The translations under genes and the position numbers were made by a program. A DNA stretch of 64,000 nt from Brachybacterium sacelli (GTDB taxonomy: Bacteria; Actinomycetota; Actinomycetes; Actinomycetales; Dermabacteraceae), in the NCBI RefSeq assembly GCF_017876545.1, contig NZ_JAGIOD010000001.1, positions 2,790,001 through 2,854,000 of the forward strand, in the 5' to 3' direction. Within the stretch, counting starts at the first letter, position 1; each line of letters begins with the position of its first letter. The notes beneath the pieces were generated by a model. It was given only the letters and a program-made list of their open reading frames with translations, ran no database searches and was not told the origin of the DNA. This document shows, in pieces, positions 47,310 to 57,539 of this stretch.

Positions 47310-48692
47310 ATGGCGAAGACCCCGAAGAAGTCTGGCTTGTCCGGATTCCCGGAGTGGCTCCCGGCTGAACGTCTCGTCGAGCAGCACGTGATCGACGTGT
47401 TCCGAGAGGTGGCCGAGCTCCACGGTTTCTCCGGTATCGAGACGCGCGCCGTGGAACCGCTGGACCAGCTGCTGCGCAAGGGGGAGATCGACAAGGAGGT
47501 CTACGTGCTGCGGCGCCTGCACGCCGAGGAGTCCGACGCCGCTGACGACTCCGGCGCGGATCCCGCGCGCACACTCGGACTGCACTTCGATCTCACCGTC
47601 CCGCTGGCGCGCTACGTCCTCGAGCACCAGAACGACCTGGCTTTCCCGCTGCGGCGTTTCCAGATCCAGAAGGTCTGGCGCGGTGAGCGACCCCAGGAAG
47701 GGCGGTTCCGGGAGTTCTACCAGGCCGATCTCGACGTGATCGGCCAGGACACCCTGCCTGGTCACATCGAGGCCGAGGTCGCCGTGGTGATGGCCGAGAT
47801 CCTCTCGCGTCTGCCGCTGCCGTCGTTCACGGTCCACGCCAACACCCGCCGTCTCTCGGAGGGCTTCTTCCAGTCCCTGGGGCTCGAGGACCACGCCGCG
47901 GTGCTGCGCAGCCTCGACAAGCTGCCCAAGATCGGCGCCGCCGCCGTGCGCGAGTTGCTGCTGGCCGAGGCCGGCGCGACTCCTGAGCAGGCACGGGCCT
48001 GCCTGGAATTCGCCTCGATCCGAACCCGCGACGACTCCTTCGCCGAGCGCGTGCGGGAACTCGGGGGAAGCGGCGAGATGGTCGAGCAGGGCATCGCCGA
48101 GCTCACCGCCGTGCTGGAGCGGGTCGAGGCCGCTGTCCCGGGCGTGATCCTGGCGGACCTCTCCATCGCTCGCGGCCTGGACTACTACACCGGCACCGTG
48201 TTCGAGACCTTCGTGGCCGGCCACGAGTCCCTGGGCTCCATCTGCTCCGGGGGTCGCTACGACTCCCTCGCCACCGACAATCGGCACACCTACCCCGGTG
48301 TCGGACTGTCGATCGGTCTGTCCAGGCTGGTCTCGCGGATGCTCTCGGCGGACCTCGCGCACGCTTCGCGCACGGTCCCGACCTGCGTGCTGGTCGCCGT
48401 CCTCGACGAGCAGTCCCGTCCGCTCAGCGACGCCGTCGCCCGCGCACTGCGCGGCCGGGGGATCGCCACTGAGGTGGCGCCGACCGCGACGAAGTTCGGC
48501 AAGCAGATCCGGTACGCGGACCGTCGCGCGATCCCCTACGTCTGGTTCCCGGGGGAGGAGGGGGAAGTCGGCGAGGTCAAGGACATCCGCACCGGTGAGC
48601 AGGCGAGCGCCGACCCGGCGACGTGGGAGCCGCCGGCGGAAGACCGCAACGTGCGGATCCTCCCCGGTGGCGGCGGCGAGAGCGCTATCTGA
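47310..48692 (+). CDS. hisS: histidyl-tRNA synthetase
   Basis: 460 residues. Class II synthetase of the shorter form found in some actinobacteria. Signatures are SGFPEWLPAERLVEQHVIDV, HFDLTVPLARYVLEHQNDL (motif 1 region), FQIQKVWRGERPQEGRFREF (motif 2), the histidine A region ARGLDYYTGTVFETF, and GGRYDSL with GVGLSIGLSRL (motif 3). The C-terminal anticodon-binding domain carries LDEQSRPLSDAVARALRGRG. ATG 47310 is chosen; an in-frame GTG nine bases earlier is too close to the AAGGA site. The GATAAT (47256-47261) upstream is a likely -10. Confidence 0.95.
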   Translation: MAKTPKKSGLSGFPEWLPAERLVEQHVIDVFREVAELHGFSGIETRAVEPLDQLLRKGEIDKEVYVLRRLHAEESDAADDSGADPARTLGLHFDLTVPLARYVLEHQNDLAFPLRRFQIQKVWRGERPQEGRFREFYQADLDVIGQDTLPGHIEAEVAVVMAEILSRLPLPSFTVHANTRRLSEGFFQSLGLEDHAAVLRSLDKLPKIGAAAVRELLLAEAGATPEQARACLEFASIRTRDDSFAERVRELGGSGEMVEQGIAELTAVLERVEAAVPGVILADLSIARGLDYYTGTVFETFVAGHESLGSICSGGRYDSLATDNRHTYPGVGLSIGLSRLVSRMLSADLAHASRTVPTCVLVAVLDEQSRPLSDAVARALRGRGIATEVAPTATKFGKQIRYADRRAIPYVWFPGEEGEVGEVKDIRTGEQASADPATWEPPAEDRNVRILPGGGGESAI

Positions 48693-48737
48693 CCGCGGGG
48701 ACGAGTCTCGGTGGGCATGGATGAGGTGAGTCACACC

Positions 48738-48768
48738 GCCCCGTCCGGGGAATGATCCCGGACGGGGC
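48738..48768 (+). terminator. terminator after hisS
   Basis: GCCCCGTCCGGG (48738-48749) pairs with CCCGGACGGGGC (48757-48768), between hisS and the thioredoxin gene. Confidence 0.75.
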
Positions 48769-48783
48769 AGCGTTCCAGGGGTC

Positions 48784-49155
48784 ATGGCTACCGTCACCCT
48801 GAACTCAGAGAACCACGACAAGACCGTCGAGGACGGCATCGTCCTGATCGACTTCTGGGCGGGCTGGTGCGTGCCGTGCCAGCGCTTCGCCCCCATCTTC
48901 GAGGAGTCCTCGGAGACCCACGAGGACGTCACCTTCGCCAAGGTCGACACCGAGGACCAGCAGGATCTGGCCATGCGCTATGGCGTGACCTCCATCCCGA
49001 CCCTGGTCGCCTACCGCGAGGGCATCCCGGTCTTCTCGCAGGCCGGCGCCCTTCCGCAGTCCGCGCTGGAGGACCTCATCGGCCAGGTCCGCAACCTGGA
49101 CATGGACGAGGTCCGCACGGCCTACGCCGAGGCGCAGGCGAAGGAGCAGGCCTGA
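48784..49155 (+). CDS. thioredoxin
   Basis: 123 residues. Thioredoxin fold with active site DFWAGWCVPCQRFAPIF (WCVPC rather than WCGPC), FAKVDTEDQQDLAMRYGV, the cis-proline loop TSIPTLVAYREGIPV and a C-terminal helix with a short acidic tail. The glycine of the usual WCGPC is replaced by valine, a substitution seen in some actinobacterial thioredoxins that may shift redox potential. The start codon follows the hisS terminator by 15 bases, so the promoter must overlap that hairpin region or lie in hisS. Likely donor for MsrB and other reductases. Confidence 0.93.
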   Translation: MATVTLNSENHDKTVEDGIVLIDFWAGWCVPCQRFAPIFEESSETHEDVTFAKVDTEDQQDLAMRYGVTSIPTLVAYREGIPVFSQAGALPQSALEDLIGQVRNLDMDEVRTAYAEAQAKEQA

Positions 49156-49219
49156 ACGGCAGGAGCTCCGGCAGGTCGCTGAGTCCGACCGACGCCGTGT
49201 GAGGTCGAGAGACCTCGAA

Positions 49220-49258
49220 GAAGGCCCCGCCCCCGATCGCTCGGGGACGGGGCCTTTC
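49220..49258. terminator. bidirectional terminator between thioredoxin and helicase genes
   Basis: GAAGGCCCCG-CCCCCGA, loop TCGC, TCGGGGA-CGGGGCCTTTC with one mismatch. It lies between convergent genes and can serve both. Confidence 0.75.
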
Positions 49259-49284
49259 GCTGTCGCGAGGGTCCTCGACGCGGA

Positions 49285-51168
<1,884 letters not shown>

Positions 51169-51488
51169 GGCGTCCTTGGAGGGTGGGAGAGTTCAACAGC
51201 CCTCGCAAGTCGCAGGGCGTATGTGCCCTGGCAGGTCGCGATATGAGACTTCCGCGGTGTGAACAGCGCAGCTCGAGCGACAAATGGGCTCGAAGGACCT
51301 GCAAGTGCGCAGGTCGGACAAGTACAGACTCTACGTGTCCGAGGAGCCCATCGATAGAGGAGCGTGCGCGAGATCGCACACGTCGGGCGGTAGGCTGGTG
51401 GATCCACGCCCACGGGCTTCGACGTCCCCGTCCGCCCCGGCGATCCGAGGGGCTCGCGCCCGCCACCACTCACCGTGAAGGACACCTC
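51169..51488. promoter_or_regulatory. 320-bp divergent region between the helicase gene and aspS
   Basis: No gene is supported here. On the plus strand TAGGCT (51392-51397) is a plausible aspS -10 with about 85 bases of leader. On the minus strand TAGAGT in the 51330s could serve the helicase, giving a leader of about 150 bases, as is common for cold-shock helicases. No clear riboswitch or T-box is seen. Confidence 0.4.
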
Positions 51489-53297
51489 GTGCTGCGCACT
51501 CATTCCGCCGGCGCGCTCCGCCCGGAGCACATCGGACAGACCGTCACCCTCACCGGCTGGATCGGCCGCCGCCGTGACCACGGAGGCGTGACCTTCCTCG
51601 ATCTGCGCGACGCGAGCGGCGTCGCCCAGGTCGTGGTCCGCGAGGACGAGGCGATGCACCTGCGCAACGAGTACGTGCTGCGCGTCGTCGGCACGGTGGG
51701 CCGTCGCCCCGAGGGCAACGAGAACTCCCTGCTGCCGACCGGCGAGGTCGAGGTCACCGCCGACGGCGTGGAGGTGCTGAGCAGCTCCGCACCGCTGCCG
51801 TTCCAGCTCGATGAGCACTCCGAGGTCGGCGAGGAGGCGCGACTGCGCTACCGCTACCTGGACCTGCGCCGTCAGGGCCCCGCGGCCGCGCTGCGCCTGC
51901 GCTCCGAGGTCAACCGCGCCGCCCGTGACACCCTCCTCGACCAGGACTTCGTGGAGGTCGAGACGCCGACGCTGACCCGTTCCACCCCGGAGGGTGCCCG
52001 CGACTTCTTGGTGCCCGCGCGTCTGGCACCCGGCTCCTGGTACGCGCTGCCGCAGTCGCCCCAGCTGTTCAAGCAGCTGCTGATGGTCGGCGGCGTCGAG
52101 AAGTACTTCCAGCTCGCCCGCTGCTACCGCGACGAGGATTTCCGCGCCGACCGCCAGCCCGAGTTCACCCAGCTCGACGTCGAGATGAGCTTCGTGGACC
52201 AGGAGGACGTCATCGTGCTGGCCGAGGAGATCCTCGCCGCCGTGTGGGCCAAGGGCGGGCACCGGATCGCCGGACCCTTCCCGCGCATCACCTACGCCGA
52301 GTCGATGCGCCGCTACGGCTCCGACAAGCCGGACCTGCGCTTCGACCTCGAGCTGGTCGAGATGACCGAGTACTTCTCCGACACCCCGTTCCGCGTCTTC
52401 CAGGCCCCCTACGTCGGTGCGGTCGTCATGGCCGGCGGAGCCTCCCAGCCGCGCCGTCAGCTCGACGCCTGGCAGGACTGGGCAAAGCAGCGCGGCGCCA
52501 AGGGCCTCGCCTACGTGCTGGTCCAGGACGACGGCACCCTGACCGGGCCGGTCTCCAAGAACATCTCCGAGACGGAGAAGGACGGACTGCTCGAGGCGAC
52601 CGGTGCCGCCCGCGGGGACTGCATCTTCTTCGCGGCCGGGGACGCGAAGTCCTCCCGCGCCCTGCTGGGAGCGGCCCGCGGCGAGATCGCCGAGCGACTC
52701 GGCCTGATCGACCACGACGCCTTCGCCTTCGTGTGGGTCGTGGACGCGCCGATGTTCGAGCCCGCCGCGGAGGCTCGCGCCGCCGGGGACGTCGCCGTGG
52801 GGGCGGGGGCGTGGACCGCGGTCCACCACGCCTTCACCTCTCCCAAGCCCGAGTTCATGGACACCTTCGACTCCGACCCGGCCTCGGCCCTCGCCTACGC
52901 CTACGACATCGTCTGCAACGGCAACGAGATCGGCGGCGGATCGATCCGTATCCACGACCAGTCCGTCCAGCAGCGGGTGTTCGAGGTCATGGGCATCGGG
53001 CAGGAGGAGGCGCAGGAGAAGTTCGGCTTCCTGCTGGACGCCTTCCAGTTCGGCGCCCCGCCGCACGGCGGCATCGCCTTCGGCTGGGACCGCATCGTCG
53101 CCCTGCTGGCCGGGGAGGAGTCCATCCGCGAGGTGATCGCCTTCCCCAAGACGGGCAACGGCTACGACCCCCTGACGGCCGCTCCGGCGCCGATCACCCC
53201 CCAGCAGCGCAAGGAGGCCGGCGTCGACGCGAAGCCGGCACGGCAGGACGGGGCCGACGCGGCGGAGAAGACCGCCGAGGACACCGCGACCGCCTGA
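51489..53297 (+). CDS. aspS: aspartyl-tRNA synthetase
   Basis: 602 residues, bacterial-type AspRS. OB-fold anticodon domain ([20 protein letters not shown]), class II motif 1 region [20 protein letters not shown], motif 2 [20 protein letters not shown], the GAD insert with [15 protein letters not shown], and motif 3 [13 protein letters not shown]. The flexible C-terminal tail is Ala/Asp-rich. GTG with AAGGA six bases upstream. Whether it also charges tRNA-Asn cannot be told here; no gatCAB genes lie in the window. Confidence 0.96.
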   Translation: MLRTHSAGALRPEHIGQTVTLTGWIGRRRDHGGVTFLDLRDASGVAQVVVREDEAMHLRNEYVLRVVGTVGRRPEGNENSLLPTGEVEVTADGVEVLSSSAPLPFQLDEHSEVGEEARLRYRYLDLRRQGPAAALRLRSEVNRAARDTLLDQDFVEVETPTLTRSTPEGARDFLVPARLAPGSWYALPQSPQLFKQLLMVGGVEKYFQLARCYRDEDFRADRQPEFTQLDVEMSFVDQEDVIVLAEEILAAVWAKGGHRIAGPFPRITYAESMRRYGSDKPDLRFDLELVEMTEYFSDTPFRVFQAPYVGAVVMAGGASQPRRQLDAWQDWAKQRGAKGLAYVLVQDDGTLTGPVSKNISETEKDGLLEATGAARGDCIFFAAGDAKSSRALLGAARGEIAERLGLIDHDAFAFVWVVDAPMFEPAAEARAAGDVAVGAGAWTAVHHAFTSPKPEFMDTFDSDPASALAYAYDIVCNGNEIGGGSIRIHDQSVQQRVFEVMGIGQEEAQEKFGFLLDAFQFGAPPHGGIAFGWDRIVALLAGEESIREVIAFPKTGNGYDPLTAAPAPITPQQRKEAGVDAKPARQDGADAAEKTAEDTATA

Positions 53298-53311
53298 GCC
53301 TCCCGCACCGC

Positions 53312-53347
53312 AGAACAGCCCCCGCGAGAGTTCGCGGGGGCTGTTCT
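53312..53347. terminator. terminator between aspS and DUF3043
   Basis: AGAACAGCCCCCGCGA, loop GAGT, TCGCGGGGGCTGTTCT: a perfect 16-bp stem between convergent genes. Confidence 0.85.
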
Positions 53348-53423
53348 CGTGGTCCCGGGGCCGAAGGCGGTCGGGGCGGAGCGTCAAGGGCGAACGGCCG
53401 TGGGGGACCGGGCGCCGGTCCGC

Positions 53424-54014
53424 TCAGCGTGCGAGCTGGCCGTGCTTGACCTGGGCGCGGGGGAGACGGAATCGACGGATCTGGATCGCGCGCATGATCC
53501 CGTAGCCGACCAGCCCCCGCGGCACCTCACCGAACTCCGCGGTGAGACGCTTGCGCAGGTGTCGGCGCAGGAAGAAGGAGTCGATGACGCACACCAGGAT
53601 GCCGCCCCACAGCACCACGATCATGCCGGTGCTCATCGCGAGGTAGAGCTCCGGGCGGATCAGCGGCATGACCAGCGCGACCAGCATGAAGATCAGGGCG
53701 ATCGGGAAGAAGTACTCGGCGACGTTGCGTCGGGAGTCGACGAGGTCGCGCACCAGGCGGCGGTCGGTGCCGCGGTGCTGCAGCGGCATCTTCTTCTCGT
53801 CGCCCGTCATCATCGCCTGCTGGGACTCCGCCCGCTCCCGGGCGGCGCGCGCACGATCCCGCTTCCGGGCCTCCTTGCGGTCGTCGACCACGAGGGGTCG
53901 CCGACGGGCGGCCTCGGCCTCCTTGCGCGAACGGGTGGGCCGCCCCTTGGAACCGGGCCGCTCGGGCTGGTCCGGTTCGGGGGTCTGCGGGGTCTCTGAC
54001 TTGCGGAAGATCAC
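53424..54014 (-). CDS. DUF3043 membrane protein
   Basis: 196 residues of an actinobacterial family of unknown function. The first 75 residues are Arg/Lys/Glu-rich and cytoplasmic (GRPTRSRKEAEAARRRPLVV). The core has RDLVDSRRNVAEYFFPIALI, two membrane helices (IALIFMLVALVMPLI and MIVVLWGGILVCVID), and the family ending RGLVGYGIMRAIQIRRFRLP. GTG lies six bases after TAGAAT with no ribosome site, so the mRNA is probably leaderless. Confidence 0.88.
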   Translation of the reverse strand: MIFRKSETPQTPEPDQPERPGSKGRPTRSRKEAEAARRRPLVVDDRKEARKRDRARAARERAESQQAMMTGDEKKMPLQHRGTDRRLVRDLVDSRRNVAEYFFPIALIFMLVALVMPLIRPELYLAMSTGMIVVLWGGILVCVIDSFFLRRHLRKRLTAEFGEVPRGLVGYGIMRAIQIRRFRLPRAQVKHGQLAR

Positions 54015-54020
54015 CGGGGC

Positions 54021-54026
54021 ATTCTA
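54021..54026 (-). promoter_or_regulatory. -10 element for the DUF3043 gene
   Basis: TAGAAT on the minus strand, six bases (GCCCCG) before the GTG start; leaderless arrangement. Confidence 0.55.
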
Positions 54027-54104
54027 GGCAACTGCGCCTGGGATTCCCCGGTACGCGTGGCGTGACATGCTTCTCCGTGCCAGAAGGAGCTGAGGCCGGA
54101 GCGG

Positions 54105-54110
54105 TACGGT
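54105..54110 (+). promoter_or_regulatory. -10 element for the M20 peptidase gene
   Basis: TACGGT, then GACGCC, then ATG at 54117. GGAGC occurs about 25 bases upstream but is too far to act as a ribosome site. Confidence 0.45.
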
Positions 54111-54116
54111 GACGCC

Positions 54117-55532
54117 ATGAGCACCCCGGACGTCCCCTCGACGACACCTGCCGCGCCGGGAGACGACGCGGCCCTCGACGCCCTGCGCAACCGCCTCGAC
54201 GGCCTGTTGCCCGCCGCCGTGGATGACCTGCAGGACCTCGTGCGGATCCCGTCGATCGCCTTCGAGGGCTATGACCGCGAGCCGGTCCGACGCAGCGCCG
54301 AGGCCGTCGCCGACCTGCTGCGCGGGGCGGGCATGGCGGAGGTGAGCATCGAATCGGTCGGCGAGGGCGCGCCGGCGGTCATCGGTCGCAACCCGGCGTC
54401 CCCGGGCCGGCCCACGGTGCTGCTCTATGCCCACCACGACGTGCAGCCCACCGGCGACGTCAGCGACTGGAGCACCCCTCCGTTCGAGCCCACCGGGCGG
54501 GGCCGTCGGCTCTACGGTCGCGGGGCCGCCGACGACAAGGCCGGTGTCATGGCCCATGTGACCGCGCTGCGCCTGGTCGGGGAGGAGCTCGCCGCCGACG
54601 GCATCGGCGTCACCGTCTTCGTCGAGGGCGAGGAAGAAGCCGGCTCGCCGACCTTCCGGCCCTTCATCGAGGCACATCGCGACGCGCTCGAGGCGGACCT
54701 GATCATCGTGGCCGACTCCGCCAACTGGGCGGTCGGCACTCCCGCTCTGACCACCAGCCTGCGCGGCCTGGTCGACGTCGTGGTCGAGGTGCGCGCCCTG
54801 GAGCACGCCGTCCACTCCGGGCTCTTCGGCGGCCCGGTGATGGACTCGCTCACCCAGCTGTCCCGCCTCCTGGCCACCCTGCACGACGAGAACGGTGAGG
54901 TGACGGTCGAGGGCCTGGTGCGGGCCGAGGACCCGAGCGTCGAGATGGACGAGGCCGACTTCCGGCGGGACGCGGGCGTCCCCGACGGTCTCGCTCTCTC
55001 GGGCAGCGGCTCCCTCACGGCGCGGCTGTGGACGCGCCCCGCCCTGTCCGTGATCGGGATCGATGCCCCGAGCGTGCGGGACGCCTCCAACACCCTGGTC
55101 CCCCTCGCTCGCGCGAAGGTCTCGCTGCGGATCCCGCCGGGCGAGGACCCGCAGGAGGCGATGGATGCCCTGGTCCGCCACCTCGAGCGGCACGCGCCCG
55201 ACACGGCGCAGGTCACGGTGCATCGTGGGGAGACGGGCAAGCCCTACAGCGCGCGCCAGGACTCCCCGGCGATGGATCTCGCCCGCACCGCGCTCGGCGC
55301 CGCCTGGGGAGCCGCGGCCGTGGACACGGGCCTGGGCGGCTCGATCCCCTTCATCGCGGACCTGCTGGAGGTCTTCCCGTCGGCCGAGGTGCTGGTGACC
55401 GGCGTCGAGGATCCCGAGTCGCGCGCCCACGGCATCGACGAGTCGCTGCACCTGGACGAGTTCGCGCGGGTCTGCCTCGCCGAGGCGCTGTTGCTGAAGG
55501 ACGCCGGCAGCCTGCGCGAGGGGCGGGCGTGA
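54117..55532 (+). CDS. M20-family metallodipeptidase
   Basis: 471 residues, cytoplasmic zinc peptidase. Metal and catalytic residues are visible in order: LLYAHHDVQPTGD (first His and catalytic Asp), GRGAADDKAGVMAHV (bridging Asp), VEGEEEAGSPTF (catalytic Glu and metal Glu), ADSANW (Asp), and HGIDESLHLDE (final His). The lid domain starts near LRGLVDVVVEVRALEHAVHS. It should hydrolyse dipeptides or N-acyl amino acids. The small membrane gene downstream may overlap its stop codon (GTGA at 55529). Confidence 0.93.
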   Translation: MSTPDVPSTTPAAPGDDAALDALRNRLDGLLPAAVDDLQDLVRIPSIAFEGYDREPVRRSAEAVADLLRGAGMAEVSIESVGEGAPAVIGRNPASPGRPTVLLYAHHDVQPTGDVSDWSTPPFEPTGRGRRLYGRGAADDKAGVMAHVTALRLVGEELAADGIGVTVFVEGEEEAGSPTFRPFIEAHRDALEADLIIVADSANWAVGTPALTTSLRGLVDVVVEVRALEHAVHSGLFGGPVMDSLTQLSRLLATLHDENGEVTVEGLVRAEDPSVEMDEADFRRDAGVPDGLALSGSGSLTARLWTRPALSVIGIDAPSVRDASNTLVPLARAKVSLRIPPGEDPQEAMDALVRHLERHAPDTAQVTVHRGETGKPYSARQDSPAMDLARTALGAAWGAAAVDTGLGGSIPFIADLLEVFPSAEVLVTGVEDPESRAHGIDESLHLDEFARVCLAEALLLKDAGSLREGRA

Positions 55533-55799
55533 ACGGACCCGGGCCGAGGGGACGGGGGAGGCAGCCCCACCGTTTCCCCGGCGACGGTCCCGCTGCTGCT
55601 GCTCGGGCTGATCGTCGGCTTCCTCGCCGGGTACTTCCTGCTGTGGTCGGGCCTGCTCGTCGTGCTCGCCGTCCTGGCCGCCTCCGTCACGGTGGTGGTG
55701 CGGGGCGGGAGCCGCGACGCCGCGACGGGCGCGATCCTCGGGGTGGTGGCCGGGTACGGGATCGTGATCCTGCTCGCGGCCTTCCGCGGGGTCCTGTGA
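55529..55799 (+). pseudogene. small membrane protein gene, apparently frameshifted at a G run
   Basis: The frame ending at 55799 encodes two hydrophobic helices: VPLLLLGLIVGFLAGYFLLW, continued by SGLLVVLAVLAASVTVVV, and ATGAILGVVAGYGIVILLAAF. It has no usable start after the preceding stop. A GTG at 55529 overlapping the peptidase stop (GTGA) would be the natural start but is one base out of frame. Removing one base, for example from GGGGG at 55554-55558, joins them into an 89-residue protein starting VNGPGPRGRGGS. I do not recognise the family. The alternative is a shorter protein from CTG 55593. Confidence 0.5.
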
Positions 55800-55875
55800 G
55801 GGGACAGGGGCCGCGTCCCCCGTTCCCGGCCCACGGGGCGTACTCTGGGCGCACACGAGCTTCGAGGAGGACCTC

Positions 55876-56235
55876 ATGACCACGCCCACCACCGAGCGCC
55901 CGACCGCGACGCATGGCGTCACCCTCACCTCCGGCGCCGCCGAGAAGGTGACGTCCCTGCTGCAGCAGGAGGGGCGCGATGACCTGCGTCTGCGGATCGC
56001 CGTACAGCCCGGCGGCTGCTCCGGCCTCATCTACCAGCTGTACTTCGACGAACGTCAGATGGATGAGGACCTGGTCGCCGATTTCGACGGCGTCGAGGTC
56101 ATCGTCGACAAGATGAGCAGCCCGTACCTCTCCGGCGCGGTCATCGACTTCGCGGACACGATCGAGAAGCAGGGCTTCACGATCGACAACCCCAATGCCG
56201 GCAGCTCCTGCGCCTGCGGGGACTCCTTCAGCTGA
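55876..56235 (+). CDS. iron-sulfur cluster carrier (IscA/ErpA/HesB type)
   Basis: 119 residues. A-type carrier that passes Fe-S clusters to target proteins. The three cluster-binding cysteines are in VQPGGCSGLIYQLYF and the C-terminal SSCACGDSFS; VTLTSGAAEKVTSLL opens the domain. GGAGGACCTC sits before ATG. The cytochrome oxidase/bc1 region downstream needs Fe-S (Rieske) assembly, which fits the location, and this linkage recurs in actinobacteria. Confidence 0.93.
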   Translation: MTTPTTERPTATHGVTLTSGAAEKVTSLLQQEGRDDLRLRIAVQPGGCSGLIYQLYFDERQMDEDLVADFDGVEVIVDKMSSPYLSGAVIDFADTIEKQGFTIDNPNAGSSCACGDSFS

Positions 56236-56297
56236 CTCGTGCGGTCCGGGACCGCGCAGGCCTGCCGACGGTCTCCGCACCTGTCCCGCGAGCGGTC

Positions 56298-56343
56298 CGG
56301 GCCCGACCCGGTGACGATCTCGTCACCTGGTCGGGCCCGTTTT
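56298..56343 (+). terminator. terminator with T-run after the iron-sulfur carrier gene
   Basis: CGGGCCCGACC plus GGTGACGA pair with TCGTCACC plus GGTCGGGCCCG around a two-base loop, with small bulges, followed by TTTT. It is the most classical intrinsic terminator in the window. Confidence 0.85.
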
Positions 56344-56430
56344 CATGCCCCAGTACGCCTGGGTAGAGATCACGGACCGGTGACGGGCACGGTCAGCGCG
56401 CGTGCCGATGCGGTACGCGCTTCGCGAAAG

Positions 56431-56459
56431 CCGTATGATGACGACGTGCCGTCATACGG
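56431..56459 (+). promoter_or_regulatory. ctaC promoter region with an inverted repeat over the -10
   Basis: CCGTATGA (56431-56438) and TCATACGG (56452-56459) are perfect inverted repeats 13 bases apart. TATGAT (56434-56439) inside the left arm is a good -10. The transcript would begin within or just after the repeat, leaving about 170 bases of leader to ctaC with no gene. The repeat could be an operator or an RNA hairpin. Elsewhere in the 56236-56618 gap I see only the terminator. Confidence 0.5.
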
Positions 56460-56618
56460 CGGGCCCTGCGCCCGTCGGCCCGCTCCCCGGAGCAGGCGCG
56501 GCACTGTGGGCATGTCCCCGCCCACATCAGTACCAACTCCGGGGACCGGGGCCGGTCGCGCAGCTCAGCGCGGAACGGCGATCGGGCACCGGAGACGACG
56601 AGCGGAAGGTCATACCCT

Positions 56619-57539
56619 GTGATCCCCCAGGTCCCCCAGCGTGCGCGAGGTGTCCGCCGCGCGGCGACAGCAGGCCTCGCCCTGGCCGTCCTGTTCCTGT
56701 CGGGCTGCACCGACGAGCAGCGCAGAGGCTTCCTGCCCGGCTACCCGGACGGCGAGGTCACGGACCGGACCGGCACGATCACCAACCTCTGGGTCGGTGC
56801 CTGGGGAGTGCTGCTCATCGTCGGCCTGATCATCTGGGGCCTGACGATCTGGTGCGCGATCGCCTACCGCCGCCGCAAGAACGACACCGGCTTCCCGATC
56901 CAGCTGCGCTACCACGTCCCGCTCGAGCTCATGTTCACGCTCGTGCCGGTGATCATGGTGCTCACCTTCTTCTACTTCACCCAGCAGGACACCCGCGCGG
57001 TGGAGATGCACGAGGCGGAGCCCGATTACACGGTCGACGTCGTCGCCAAGCAGTGGAGCTGGGACTTCAACTACGTCGATGACGACGTCCACGAGCCCGC
57101 CGGCGTGCAGTCCTTCGCCACCGGTGAGCCGGGCGCGGCCGAGTCCCTGCCGGTGCTGTACCTGCCGGTGGGCGAGACCGTCGAGTTCAACCTCGACTCA
57201 CGTGACGTCATCCATTCTTTCTGGGTCGTGGACTTCCTGTACAAGAAGGACATGATGCCGGGCCACACCACGAGCTTCCAGGTGACCCCGACCCGTGAGG
57301 GCACCTACGCGGGCAAGTGCGCCGAGCTGTGCGGCGAGTACCACTCGGACATGCTCTTCAACGTGAAGGTCGTCTCCCAGGAGGAGTTCGACGCCCACAT
57401 GCAGGAGCTGAAGGACCAGGGCTACGAGGGCCAGCTCGGTGTGGATCTGAACCGAAACGAGGAGGAGTGGAGCATGCGCGAGAAGCATGACGACGCCGGT
57501 CCTCGCTACACCGAGCCCACCGAGGGAGCGAACCAGTGA
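56619..57539 (+). CDS. ctaC: cytochrome c oxidase subunit II
   Basis: 306 residues. It has a lipoprotein-type signal ([11 protein letters not shown], with Cys30 as the expected lipid site), then two membrane helices ([20 protein letters not shown] and [17 protein letters not shown]). The periplasmic CuA cupredoxin domain carries KQWSWDFNY and the binuclear copper site [12 protein letters not shown]. It accepts electrons for oxidase subunit I from the bc1 complex. The GTG start with AAGG upstream is provisional. It overlaps ctaD by four bases (GTGA). Confidence 0.96.
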   Translation: MIPQVPQRARGVRRAATAGLALAVLFLSGCTDEQRRGFLPGYPDGEVTDRTGTITNLWVGAWGVLLIVGLIIWGLTIWCAIAYRRRKNDTGFPIQLRYHVPLELMFTLVPVIMVLTFFYFTQQDTRAVEMHEAEPDYTVDVVAKQWSWDFNYVDDDVHEPAGVQSFATGEPGAAESLPVLYLPVGETVEFNLDSRDVIHSFWVVDFLYKKDMMPGHTTSFQVTPTREGTYAGKCAELCGEYHSDMLFNVKVVSQEEFDAHMQELKDQGYEGQLGVDLNRNEEEWSMREKHDDAGPRYTEPTEGANQ

